Below, piece after piece: positions 44,251 through 51,480 of a DNA stretch of 64,000 nt (positions are counted from its first letter, which is position 1; each line of letters opens with the position of its first letter). Source of the stretch: Bradyrhizobium sp. JYMT SZCCT0180 (lineage in GTDB: Bacteria; Pseudomonadota; Alphaproteobacteria; Rhizobiales; Xanthobacteraceae); contig NZ_JAFCLZ010000019.1 in the NCBI RefSeq assembly GCF_018130165.1, positions 1-64,000 on the forward strand. The letters run 5' to 3'. Made by a program: the position numbers and the translations under genes. Below the pieces are notes generated by a model that saw only the letters and a program-made list of their open reading frames with translations, was not told where the DNA came from and ran no database searches.

Positions 44251-44778
44251 TCACCCGCGCTTCCATAGTTTTACTAGCGGACCATTCGCCCCCATCACCG
44301 GATCGGCCTTCGGCAGTTTCACGTTCGGAATCGTCTTCAACGCCTTGGCGTGGTTCTCCGGCGTCGCGCGCGTGATTTCGGCCGGCGGGCCGGGCGGATA
44401 GGCGCCGACGACGGAGAAGTCAGCGCTCGACGACAGGCATTGATGCCCGGTGCCCGCGGGCAGGATCGCGACGTCACCGGCGGCGATCGCGAGGTCCGTG
44501 CCATTGTCGCCGCCGAACCGCACGATGGCGTTGCCGCGGGCGACCCCGAGCACTTCGTGCACGGTGGCGTGGTAGTGCAGATAATCATAGACGCCGTTGC
44601 GCCACATCGCGCCCCAGCCATTGGCGCCGAACAGGCCCTCGATGGTCTTTTCGGGATGGTCGTTGTCGACGTCGATCGCGCGCTTGTAGACCAGGAACGG
44701 CATCTTGCTGTTCGGCACCAGGCCGTCATCGACGAAGTCGAAGGTGAGCGGCTGAAGGTCTTCGCTGACGACGGACAT
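44251..44778 (-). CDS. Cupin-domain protein
   Basis: The protein has 175 residues with a single double-stranded beta-helix domain. Motif 1 reads YLHYHATVHEVLGVARGNAI (H-x-H ... E) and motif 2 AAGDVAILPAGTGHQCLSSS, ending with a metal-binding His. Metal-dependent isomerase, dioxygenase or sugar-epimerase-like roles are possible; the ligand set H-H-E-H is complete. The ATG at 44778 has GGAG upstream; the longer frame to 44949 runs through the repeat at 44806-44896 and is rejected. It is the only gene between the HlyD gene and the thioesterase. Confidence 0.82.
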   Translation of the reverse strand: MSVVSEDLQPLTFDFVDDGLVPNSKMPFLVYKRAIDVDNDHPEKTIEGLFGANGWGAMWRNGVYDYLHYHATVHEVLGVARGNAIVRFGGDNGTDLAIAAGDVAILPAGTGHQCLSSSADFSVVGAYPPGPPAEITRATPENHAKALKTIPNVKLPKADPVMGANGPLVKLWKRG

Positions 44779-44805
44779 GGTCGTGCTCCGGAATCGCGGG
44801 GAATC

Positions 44806-44896
44806 GTAGGGTGGGCAAAGGCGCGCCCTTCGCGCCATGCCCACCAATGCTACCACAAGCACGATGGTGGGCACGCTTCGCTTTGCCCACCCTACG
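44806..44896. repeat. GTAGGGTGGGC palindrome, copy 3
   Basis: Outer arms GTAGGGTGGGCAAAGGCGCG and CTTTGCCCACCCTACG are as in the copies at 7602 and 33680, with the GTGGGCACGCTTCG inner block. Unlike the other two it lies in the promoter or 5-prime region of a gene (the cupin, 27 bases away), with the thioesterase stop 30 bases to its right. Confidence 0.9.
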
Positions 44897-44926
44897 ACAT
44901 CTACGATGTCAACGGATGTGCGCCCC

Positions 44927-45424
44927 TCACGTTCCCTTCGGGATTTCAAACACCAGGCAGGTCGTGGTGGCGTGGGCGAGCAGGCGGCCCTTGGAATCGG
45001 TGATGCGCGCTTCCGCGGTGGCGGCGCGGCGGCCGACGCTGAGCGTGCGGCCTTCCGACTTCACAGGGCCGGTATCCTTGGTCATGCCCTTGATGAAGGA
45101 GATCTTGAATTCCAGCGTGGTGTAGCCGGTGCCGGCCGGCAGCGTAGTGTGGACGGCGAGGCCCATCGCGGAATCCAGCAGGATCGCGGCGTAGCCGCCA
45201 TGCACCGAGCCGATCGGGTTGTAGTGCCGGAAGCCCGGCACGCTGTGAAAGGTCACGACGCCGTTCTCGGCGGTGGAATCGAACGGCTCGACATTCTCCA
45301 TGATCGGCGGCGCCGGCAATCTGCCCTCGAAAATCGCGCGGACAAATTCGAGACCCGTCATCGACGCCATCACGCTGGTCGGCGTCACGCCGTATTCGAC
45401 CTTGGGGGCGGGGGCGGTGTCCAT
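44927..45424 (-). CDS. PaaI-type hotdog thioesterase
   Basis: The protein has 165 residues. The hotdog thioesterase motif is YNPIGSVHGGYAAILLDSAM (about residues 69-88), with the helix over the active site and the catalytic-type Asp near LLDSAMG. HTTLPAGTGYTTLEFKISFI is the second characteristic segment. Such enzymes hydrolyse acyl- or aryl-CoA thioesters, often to clear stalled phenylacetate-pathway intermediates. The ATG at 45424 has AACAGGAAC upstream; alternatives at 45457 and 45454 have no such site. It is upstream of the cupin gene on the same strand, with the palindrome between them. Confidence 0.87.
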   Translation of the reverse strand: MDTAPAPKVEYGVTPTSVMASMTGLEFVRAIFEGRLPAPPIMENVEPFDSTAENGVVTFHSVPGFRHYNPIGSVHGGYAAILLDSAMGLAVHTTLPAGTGYTTLEFKISFIKGMTKDTGPVKSEGRTLSVGRRAATAEARITDSKGRLLAHATTTCLVFEIPKGT

Positions 45425-45511
45425 GGGGCGGTTCCTGTTTAATATTACCGACATCATACTAAGACTTTAGACGGCAATCCAGTGACAGATTGTCATATGC
45501 GGACGACAGAT

Positions 45512-45588
45512 TGTCATGCCCGGACTTGATCCGGGCATCCATCAATCTTCAAAGTGGATGGATTGCCGGGTCAAGCCCGGCAATGACG
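45512..45588. repeat. GTCATGCCCGG palindrome, copy 1
   Basis: TGTCATGCCCGGACTTGATC at the left is answered by GTCAAGCCCGGCAATGAC at the right, with GGATGGATTGC inner parts; a relative occurs at 61064-61152. It ends 9 bases before the carA stop codon. Confidence 0.85.
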
Positions 45589-45596
45589 GTGGCGGC

Positions 45597-46787
45597 TTAC
45601 GCCTTCTTGTTCGCCCGCATCAGATCCGCGAACCGCTTGAACAGGTAATGCGAATCCCGCGGTCCCGGTGAGGCTTCCGGGTGGTACTGCACCGAGAACA
45701 CCGGCTTGCCGTCGAGCTGGATGCCGCAATTGGAGCCGTCGAACAGCGAGATATGGGTCTGCGTGGCACCCTTCGGCAGCGTCTTTTCGTCCACCGCAAA
45801 GCCGTGGTTCATGGACGTGATTTCCACCTTGCCGGTGGTCTCGTCCTTGACCGGATGATTGGCGCCGTGATGGCCCTGATGCATCTTCTTGGTCCTGGCG
45901 CCGACGGCGAGGCCCAGCATCTGATGGCCGAGACAGATGCCGAAGGTCGGCGTGCCCGAATCGATCACCTGCTTGATCACAGGCACCGCGTACTTGCCGG
46001 TCGCGGCGGGATCGCCGGGGCCGTTAGAGAGAAACACGCCGTCCGGCTTCATCGCCAGAATGTCTTCGGCTGATGTGGTCGCCGGCACCACGGTGATCTT
46101 GCAGCCCTCGCCGGCGAGCAGCCGCAGGATGTTGCGCTTGATGCCGTAGTCGATCGCGACCACGTTGAATTTGGGCGCGGTCTGGCGGCCAAAGCCCTTT
46201 TCCCAGCCCCACGGCGTCTCGTCCCAGGTGAAGCGCTGAGCCGAGGTCACCATCGGCACCAGGTCCATGCCTTCGAGGCCGGGCCATTCGCGCGCTTCTT
46301 CCTTGAGTCCGTGCAGGTCGAACTTGCCGTCCTTGGCGTGCGCGATCACGGCATTCGGCATGCCCTTGGAGCGGATCAGCGCGGTCAGCGCACGGGTGTC
46401 AATGCCGGAAAGGCCGATGATGCCGCGCGCCTTCAGCCATCCGTCGAGATGTTTTGCCGAGCGGTAGTTCGAGGGATCGGTGATGGCGGAGCGCAGGATC
46501 ACGCCGCGCGCACCCGGCGTCGCCGCCATGTTCACCGTCTCGATATCCTCGTCGTTGGTGCCGACGTTGCCGATATGCGGGAAGGTGAAGGTGATGAGCT
46601 GCCCGGCATAGGAGGGATCGGTGAGGACCTCCTCATAACCGGTCATCGCGGTGTTGAAGCAGACTTCGCCAACGGCCTGGCCTTCCGCGCCGAGGCCAAA
46701 GCCTTCCAGCACGGTGCCATCGGCGAGCACGAGGAGCGCGGTCGGTTTGAGGTCCGGCCAGGCTGACGAGTTTTCAGGGATTGTCAT
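45597..46787 (-). CDS. carA: Carbamoyl-phosphate synthase, small (glutamine amidotransferase) subunit
   Basis: The subunit of 396 residues hydrolyses glutamine and channels ammonia to CarB for arginine and pyrimidine synthesis. The class I amidotransferase triad is visible: nucleophile in [11 protein letters not shown], and His-Glu in [10 protein letters not shown]. The N-terminal small domain signature is [20 protein letters not shown]. The start codon is ATG 46787. It is on the same strand as carB, but 13.8 kb lies between them, so they are transcribed separately. A CG-rich stem with a T5G5 loop precedes it and also precedes carB (see the regulatory entry). Confidence 0.97.
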   Translation of the reverse strand: MTIPENSSAWPDLKPTALLVLADGTVLEGFGLGAEGQAVGEVCFNTAMTGYEEVLTDPSYAGQLITFTFPHIGNVGTNDEDIETVNMAATPGARGVILRSAITDPSNYRSAKHLDGWLKARGIIGLSGIDTRALTALIRSKGMPNAVIAHAKDGKFDLHGLKEEAREWPGLEGMDLVPMVTSAQRFTWDETPWGWEKGFGRQTAPKFNVVAIDYGIKRNILRLLAGEGCKITVVPATTSAEDILAMKPDGVFLSNGPGDPAATGKYAVPVIKQVIDSGTPTFGICLGHQMLGLAVGARTKKMHQGHHGANHPVKDETTGKVEITSMNHGFAVDEKTLPKGATQTHISLFDGSNCGIQLDGKPVFSVQYHPEASPGPRDSHYLFKRFADLMRANKKA

Positions 46788-46817
46788 GAGCGCATTACAT
46801 AGTCGGCGTACCCCGCC

Positions 46818-46841
46818 GCGTGAACCCCCAAAAACGCGGAT
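46818..46841 (-). promoter_or_regulatory. T5G5 stem-loop upstream of carA, shared with carB
   Basis: On the minus strand CCGCG-TTTTTGGGGGTTCA-CGCGG is a small stem-loop 31 bases before the carA ATG. Its 14-base core (AACCCCCAAAAACG on the plus strand, 46823-46836) is identical to 31928-31941 upstream of carB, where it is also framed by a CG-rich stem. It is a candidate common regulatory site for the two subunit genes. Confidence 0.45.
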
Positions 46842-46904
46842 TCACACGCGTTTCACTGCATATTTGACAGGCCGTGCCACCAGCCTAATCTGGAGTTCCC
46901 ATTT

Positions 46905-46970
46905 CATAGCGTTTTCGAGCGAAGTGGACGCCGGTTCGCGTCAAGAAAACGCGTCAAAACAAGAAGCTAG
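46905..46970. repeat. AGCGTTTTCGAGCGAAGT repeat, copy 2
   Basis: CATAGCGTTTTCGAGCGAAG followed by GGTTCGCGTCAAGAAAACGC and GTCAAAACAAGAAGCTAG. It lies upstream of the hydrolase gene, mirrored by an inverted copy right after it. Confidence 0.88.
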
Positions 46971-47009
46971 GGCCGCTTTTCACCCCAAAGCGCCCCATCA
47001 GGAGTCCGC

Positions 47010-47711
47010 ATGGACAATACGATGCCGATCCTGCTCGTTCCGGGTCTCGCGTGCTCGCCGCGGCTGTTTGGGCCCGTGGTGCCGGCCCTGTGGCAGTTGG
47101 GGCCGGTGACGGTCGCCAACCACAAGCGCGACGACAATATGGGCGCGATCGCACGGCGGATCCTGGCCGAGGCGCCGCCGCGCTTTGCGCTCGCCGGGCA
47201 TTCCATGGGCGGCTACATCGCCTTCGAGATCATGCGGCAGGCGCCCGAGCGGGTGGCGAAGCTGGCGCTGATCAGCACCCAGGCGCGGCCCGACACCGGC
47301 GAAGCGACGACCCGCCGCCAGGGCATGATCGCCCGCGCAAAAGGTGGCGAATACCGCGCCGTGCTCGACGAGCTGTTTCCCGGCTTCGTGCACCCGTCGC
47401 GGCAGGGCGATGCCGCGTTGCGCCAGCTTGTCCATGACATGGGCGACGATATCGGGCCGGAGGCGTTCGTCCGCCAGCAGACCGCCGTGATCGGCCGGCC
47501 GGATTCGCGCCCCACGCTGGCGTGGATCAGATGTCCGACGCTGGTGCTGACCGGCGACCAGGACAACACCATCCCGAACTCGCTCTCGATGGAGATGGCG
47601 AGCGGCATTCCCGGGGCCAAACTGGTGGTGCTGGCCAATTGCGGTCACCTGCCACAGGTGGAAGCGCCGCAGGAGACCGCCGACGCGCTGACGGAATGGC
47701 TGCGGAACTAG
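47010..47711 (+). CDS. Alpha/beta-fold hydrolase
   Basis: The protein has 233 residues. The catalytic elements are GHSMGGYIAF (nucleophilic Ser, about residue 66), TGDQDNTIPN (Asp) and NCGHLPQVEAP (His). The short length with a small lid resembles esterases and acyl-thioester or enol-lactone hydrolases. The substrate is not identifiable. CAGGAGTCCGC precedes the ATG. It is enclosed by inverted copies of one extragenic repeat, the second beginning in the last codon, which suggests it arrived or was moved as a cassette, or that the repeats serve its transcript ends. Confidence 0.87.
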   Translation: MDNTMPILLVPGLACSPRLFGPVVPALWQLGPVTVANHKRDDNMGAIARRILAEAPPRFALAGHSMGGYIAFEIMRQAPERVAKLALISTQARPDTGEATTRRQGMIARAKGGEYRAVLDELFPGFVHPSRQGDAALRQLVHDMGDDIGPEAFVRQQTAVIGRPDSRPTLAWIRCPTLVLTGDQDNTIPNSLSMEMASGIPGAKLVVLANCGHLPQVEAPQETADALTEWLRN

Positions 47712-47773
47712 ATTCTTGTTTTGACGCGTTTTCTTGACGCGAACCGGTCTCGACTTCGCTCGAAAACGCTATG
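47708..47773. repeat. AGCGTTTTCGAGCGAAGT repeat, copy 3 (inverted)
   Basis: Reverse complement of copy 2 with few differences; its first bases (CTAG) overlap the stop codon of the hydrolase gene. It forms with copy 2 a 66-base inverted repeat around the gene. Confidence 0.9.
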
Positions 47774-47831
47774 GTTGTTCTGCCGGCGCGAAGCGCTTAG
47801 ATCAGGGCTCTGAAAGCCAAAGGATACGAAC

Positions 47832-48287
47832 ATGCTGCGCGACGACATCAACAATGCGGTCAAGGACGCGATGCGGGCCAAGGACGAGCGCAAGCTGTCC
47901 ACGCTGCGCATGGTCAATTCGACCATCAAGAACGCCGACATCGCCGCACGCGGGGAGGGCAAGCCGCCGCTCAGCGATGCCGACCTGCTCGGCGTGTTCC
48001 AGAAGATGATCAAGCAGCGCCAGGAATCCGTCGAACTCTACGACAAGGGCGGCCGCGCCGAACTCGCCGCCCAGGAGCGCGAGGAGATCGCGGTGATATC
48101 AGCTTATTTGCCGAAGCAGATGTCGGATGACGACGTCAAGGCGGCGATATCGGCCGCGGTCACTGAAACCGGCGCCGCCGGCATGAAGGACATGGGCAAG
48201 GTGATCGCGGTGCTGAAGGCAAAATACGCCGGACAGATGGATTTTGGTAAAGCCAGCGGATTGGTGAAGGCGGCGCTCGCGGGGTGA
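47832..48287 (+). CDS. GatB/YqeY-domain protein
   Basis: The protein has 151 residues. The family signature MLRDDINNAVKDAMRAKDER, then LSTLRMVNSTIKNADI, and the C-terminal YLPKQMSDDDVKAAISAAV are present. The C-terminal domain resembles the tRNA-binding tail of the aspartyl/glutamyl-tRNA amidotransferase GatB. The function is unknown, though these genes commonly sit next to dnaG and rpoD in alphaproteobacteria and carA is often nearby. Here dnaG lies 13.6 kb downstream, so an accessory block appears to have been inserted. Confidence 0.92.
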   Translation: MLRDDINNAVKDAMRAKDERKLSTLRMVNSTIKNADIAARGEGKPPLSDADLLGVFQKMIKQRQESVELYDKGGRAELAAQEREEIAVISAYLPKQMSDDDVKAAISAAVTETGAAGMKDMGKVIAVLKAKYAGQMDFGKASGLVKAALAG

Positions 48288-48305
48288 GGGAATCTCTCAT
48301 TGGCT

Positions 48306-48429
48306 GTCGTCCCGGCGAAGGCCGGGACCCATAGCCACCGGCGGTAATTGTTCTAGCGCGCTGGTCGTTGCCTTCCTTTTCCAACAACGCCGGCCGCGGA
48401 GTATGGGTCCCGGCGTTCGCCGGGACGAC
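48306..48429. repeat. GTCGTCCCGG extragenic palindrome, copy 1
   Basis: Outer GTCGTCCCGGCGAAGGCCGG with inverted CGGCGTTCGCCGGGACGAC, and GACCCATA/TATGGGTC inner arms. A core of about 60 bases (GGCGGTAATTGTTCTAGCGC to AACAACGCCGGCCGCGG) lies between. Related copies lie at 53938 and 55028. Confidence 0.9.
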
Positions 48430-48456
48430 GCAACTTCCAGGGACACGACCAAGGCC

Positions 48457-50067
48457 ATGCTCACCGAAGCCGCCACCTATGACGAGCTCTACAAAAACTT
48501 CCGCTGGGATATCCCGGCGCGGTTCAACATTGCGACCGCGTGCTGCGACCGTCATGCCGATGGCTCCGGCCGCCTTGCGCTGATCTATATCGACGAGGAC
48601 GGCACCGCGACGAAAACCTCGTTCGACGAGGTCGCTGACATGTCGCGCCGCTTCGCCAATGTGCTTGATGCCGATGGCCTTGTGCGCGGCGACCGCGTCG
48701 CGGTGTTCCTGTCGCAATCGCTGGAATTGCCGATCGCCCATCTGGCGGCGTTTCGCTCCGGCCTGATCTCGATTCCCCTGTTCGCGCTGTTCGGCGAGGA
48801 CGCGCTGGAGTTTCGGCTCTCCAATTCTGAGGCCAAGGCTGTCATCACCGACGAGGCCGGCTGGGACAAGCTCGCAAAGATCCGCGACCGCCTGCCGGAG
48901 CTGAAGACCATCTATGTGATCGGCGACCGCGCGCCCGCGGGCACCAGGCCGTTCTGGTCTTCGTTGAAAGCCGCATCGCCGGACTTTGCGACCGTCGACA
49001 CCTCGGCCGACGATCCCGGCCTGATCATCTACACGTCAGGCACCACGGGAAATCCCAAGGGCGCGCTGCACGCGCATCGCGTCGTGCTCGGCCATCTGCC
49101 CAATGTCGAGATGTGCCACGACTTCATTCCAAAACCCGGCGACCTGATGTGGACGCCGGCGGACTGGGCCTGGATCGGCGGCCTGATCAATGGCCTGTTC
49201 GCGTTCTGGTATCACGGCGTGCCGCTGGTCGGGCACCGCGCACGCAAATTCGAGCCGCAGGCCGCGATGCAAATTATGGCCGAGCACGGCATCCGCAACG
49301 TGTTCCTGCCGCCGACGGCGCTGAAACTGATGCGGCAGGCCGGCGTGAAGAACGCGGGCGTAAATCTTCGCAGCATCTTCACCGGCGGCGAGTCGCTGGG
49401 CGGCGAATTGCTCGACTGGGTGCGCGCGACCTTCGGCGTCGATGCCCATGAAGTGTTCGGCCAGACCGAATGCAATCTCGTGATCGGCAGCAATTCAAAA
49501 CTGTTTCCGATCCGGCCGGGTTCGATGGGCCGGGCGACGCCGGGTTTTGACGTGCGCATCGTCAACGACCAGGGCGAGGAGCAGCCGCGTGGCACCCGCG
49601 GCGTCATCGGCGTTCGCCAGCCTTGTCCGTGCACCATGATCGAATACTGGCGCAATCCGGAAGCGACCGCGAAGAAGTATGCCGGCGAGTTCTTGCTGAC
49701 CGGCGATCTCGGCGTGCAGGATGAGGACGGTTACTTCTGGTATGTCAGCCGTGAGGACGACGTCATCACCACGGCCGGCTATCGCGTCGGGCCGTCGGAG
49801 ATCGAGCACACCTTGATGAAGCACCCGGCGGTGGCGATGTCGGCGGTGGTCGGTATTCCCGATCCGATCCGTACCGAATCGATCAAGGCCTGGATCGTGC
49901 TGCGTCCGGGCTTTGCGCCCAGCGACGCGCTGGCGCGCGAGATTCAGGAATTCGTCAAGGTACAACTCGCCGCCCACGAATATCCGCGCTTCGTGCAGTT
50001 CGCGGAAAGCCTCCCCATGACCGCGACCGGCAAGGTGCTGCGACGCGAATTGCGGGCGCTGGGGTAA
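48457..50067 (+). CDS. AMP-forming acyl-CoA synthetase
   Basis: The protein has 536 residues. The adenylate-forming motifs are IIYTSGTTGNPKGALHAH (about residues 190-207), the A5 motif EVFGQTECNLV, A7/A8 LTGDLGVQDEDGYFWYVSRE then TTAGYRVGPSEIEH, and the A10 catalytic lysine ATGKVLRREL. It activates a carboxylic acid, probably an acetate-like or medium-chain one, to acyl-CoA. The ATG at 48457 lies about 27 bases past the repeat; the frame upstream reads through it. A MarR-family gene follows 32 bases downstream, the usual arrangement for ligand-controlled fatty or aromatic acid activation. Confidence 0.9.
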   Translation: MLTEAATYDELYKNFRWDIPARFNIATACCDRHADGSGRLALIYIDEDGTATKTSFDEVADMSRRFANVLDADGLVRGDRVAVFLSQSLELPIAHLAAFRSGLISIPLFALFGEDALEFRLSNSEAKAVITDEAGWDKLAKIRDRLPELKTIYVIGDRAPAGTRPFWSSLKAASPDFATVDTSADDPGLIIYTSGTTGNPKGALHAHRVVLGHLPNVEMCHDFIPKPGDLMWTPADWAWIGGLINGLFAFWYHGVPLVGHRARKFEPQAAMQIMAEHGIRNVFLPPTALKLMRQAGVKNAGVNLRSIFTGGESLGGELLDWVRATFGVDAHEVFGQTECNLVIGSNSKLFPIRPGSMGRATPGFDVRIVNDQGEEQPRGTRGVIGVRQPCPCTMIEYWRNPEATAKKYAGEFLLTGDLGVQDEDGYFWYVSREDDVITTAGYRVGPSEIEHTLMKHPAVAMSAVVGIPDPIRTESIKAWIVLRPGFAPSDALAREIQEFVKVQLAAHEYPRFVQFAESLPMTATGKVLRRELRALG

Positions 50068-50099
50068 ATCTGTTCGGTCAATTCTTTGCGGTTAGGAAA

Positions 50100-50570
50100 A
50101 TGCAAAAAACTGTGCCTCACGCCGCGGGCTTGCACCGCGCCTCGCTTAGGAAGCTCCATGATTTGGATGCGGCGCTGGAGCTGATGTATTACGGCTGGCG
50201 CGGCATGACGCTTTCCGCCGATCAGTATCTTGCGACCCTTGGCCTTTCACGCCCGCACCACCGCATTCTCTACGTGGTTGCCAGGCAGCCCGGCGTCTCG
50301 ATCGGCTCGCTGATCGAAATTCTCGGCATCTCCAAACAAGCCTTGAACCGGCCGCTCAACCTTCTGCTGGAGCGCAAGCTGCTGACATCGAGGCGGTCGC
50401 CCGAGCAGCATCGCTCCAAATTGCTGCGGCTGACGGAAGCAGGAAAACGCTGTGAACAACGGGCATCGGACCATGAGCGCAAGGTCGTGAGCGAGGCGTT
50501 CGATCGTGTCGGCCCGCGTGGCGCTGCCGCGTGGATGGCCGTCATGGGGGCCATCGCCGACAACAATTGA
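50100..50570 (+). CDS. MarR-family transcriptional regulator
   Basis: The protein has 156 residues. The winged helix-turn-helix is seen in RPHHRILYVVARQPGVSIGS, LIEILGISKQALNRPLNLLL and the wing RKLLTSRRSPEQHRSKLLRL. MarR dimers repress nearby catabolic or efflux genes and release DNA upon binding phenolic or acyl ligands. It is co-directional with and 32 bases behind the acyl-CoA synthetase, so it probably controls that gene and itself. No clear palindromic operator is visible ahead of the operon. Confidence 0.9.
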   Translation: MQKTVPHAAGLHRASLRKLHDLDAALELMYYGWRGMTLSADQYLATLGLSRPHHRILYVVARQPGVSIGSLIEILGISKQALNRPLNLLLERKLLTSRRSPEQHRSKLLRLTEAGKRCEQRASDHERKVVSEAFDRVGPRGAAAWMAVMGAIADNN

Positions 50571-50650
50571 TTTTTAAGGTCAACATAGTTGACTTGAAGA
50601 TCGCGCCGTGACAACTTTCTCTGCAGTGATGCTGGGGGAGGTGCGGGAGC

Positions 50651-51019
50651 TTGAGCAAACAGACGATGGACCGGGCCGCCGCCGGACGCTTTGTCGAGGC
50701 GTGGTGCGCAAGCTGGTGCAAGGTTGATATCGACGCTGTCGTGTCGCACTTTGCCGAGAACGCGGAGATGCGCTCCCCCTTGGCGATCAAACTGACGGAT
50801 TCCCCTGTGGTCGCGGGCGCCGAAAACATTCGCGCCTACTGGCGCAAGGCTTACGGACACATCGAGAGCGCGGACCTTAAAATCCTGAGCTGGAGCTGGG
50901 ACGACACGATCGCGCGCCTGACGGTCTGGTGGCAGCTCGGCGACACGCGCGCCAGCGAATTCATGGACTTCGACGCTGCGGGCCGTGTGGTGCGCAGCGA
51001 GGCCTTCTACGGAAAATAG
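50651..51019 (+). CDS. SnoaL-like (NTF2-fold) protein
   Basis: The protein has 122 residues. It has the cone-shaped NTF2-like fold pattern: an N-terminal helix (AAGRFVEAWCASWCKVDIDA), then VVSHFAENAEMRSPLAIKLT, and paired strands LKILSWSWDDTIARLTVWWQ and ASEFMDFDAAGRVVRSEAFYGK. Such proteins are polyketide cyclases, isomerases or ligand-binding partners. I take the TTG at 50651 after GGGAGGTGCGGGAGC; the ATG at 50666 is the alternative. It is 20 bases from the next membrane-protein gene. A close relative of known function cannot be named. Confidence 0.75.
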   Translation: MSKQTMDRAAAGRFVEAWCASWCKVDIDAVVSHFAENAEMRSPLAIKLTDSPVVAGAENIRAYWRKAYGHIESADLKILSWSWDDTIARLTVWWQLGDTRASEFMDFDAAGRVVRSEAFYGK

Positions 51020-51038
51020 CCATGTACGGAAAGTAACG

Positions 51039-51476
51039 ATGCGATTCTCGGATTTCGTTCTGCTCCTCAACACACTCTGGTTCGGCGGCGCCTTCATCCA
51101 GTTCAGCATCGCCCAGAGCAATACGCTGAAAATACTGGTGCCGCGCGAGGAGCGCGGAAATCCGATCGCGCCGACCTTGTCGGCCAGCGTGGCGTTCCTG
51201 GGCGGGATCAATCTGCCGATCGGCCTGCTGTCGCTGTATCTCCTGGCCCGGCCGCCCTTCTTTGGGGCCACTGACGCGCAGCTTGCGTTGTTCCTGTTCT
51301 TTGCCGCGTGTCACTTCAGTCAGTTCGCCTATAACCTTCCGGTCCTGATGCGCGGGGGACGCGTTGGGGCGGCATACTGGCCCGTGTTGAAGGGCCCGAT
51401 GCTCCGGATCTTTGCCATCGACGCGATACTGTTCGTGGCAAATCTTGTCGTGGTCTTCTTGCTGCTTTCGTTCTGA
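51039..51476 (+). CDS. Four-helix membrane protein, unknown function
   Basis: The protein has 145 residues. Hydrophobic segments are about residues 3-24 (FSDFVLLLNTLWFGGAFIQF), 50-68, 80-100 (LALFLFFAACHFSQFAYNLP) and 118-140. Between the first two is a charged loop with PREERGN. No motif points to a family. It is co-directional with the SnoaL-like gene (19 bases), so the two probably share a transcript. It is convergent with the sensor kinase gene, the stops being five bases apart. The start ATG 51039 follows GGAAAG. Confidence 0.68.
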   Translation: MRFSDFVLLLNTLWFGGAFIQFSIAQSNTLKILVPREERGNPIAPTLSASVAFLGGINLPIGLLSLYLLARPPFFGATDAQLALFLFFAACHFSQFAYNLPVLMRGGRVGAAYWPVLKGPMLRIFAIDAILFVANLVVVFLLLSF

Positions 51477-51480
51477 CCGC

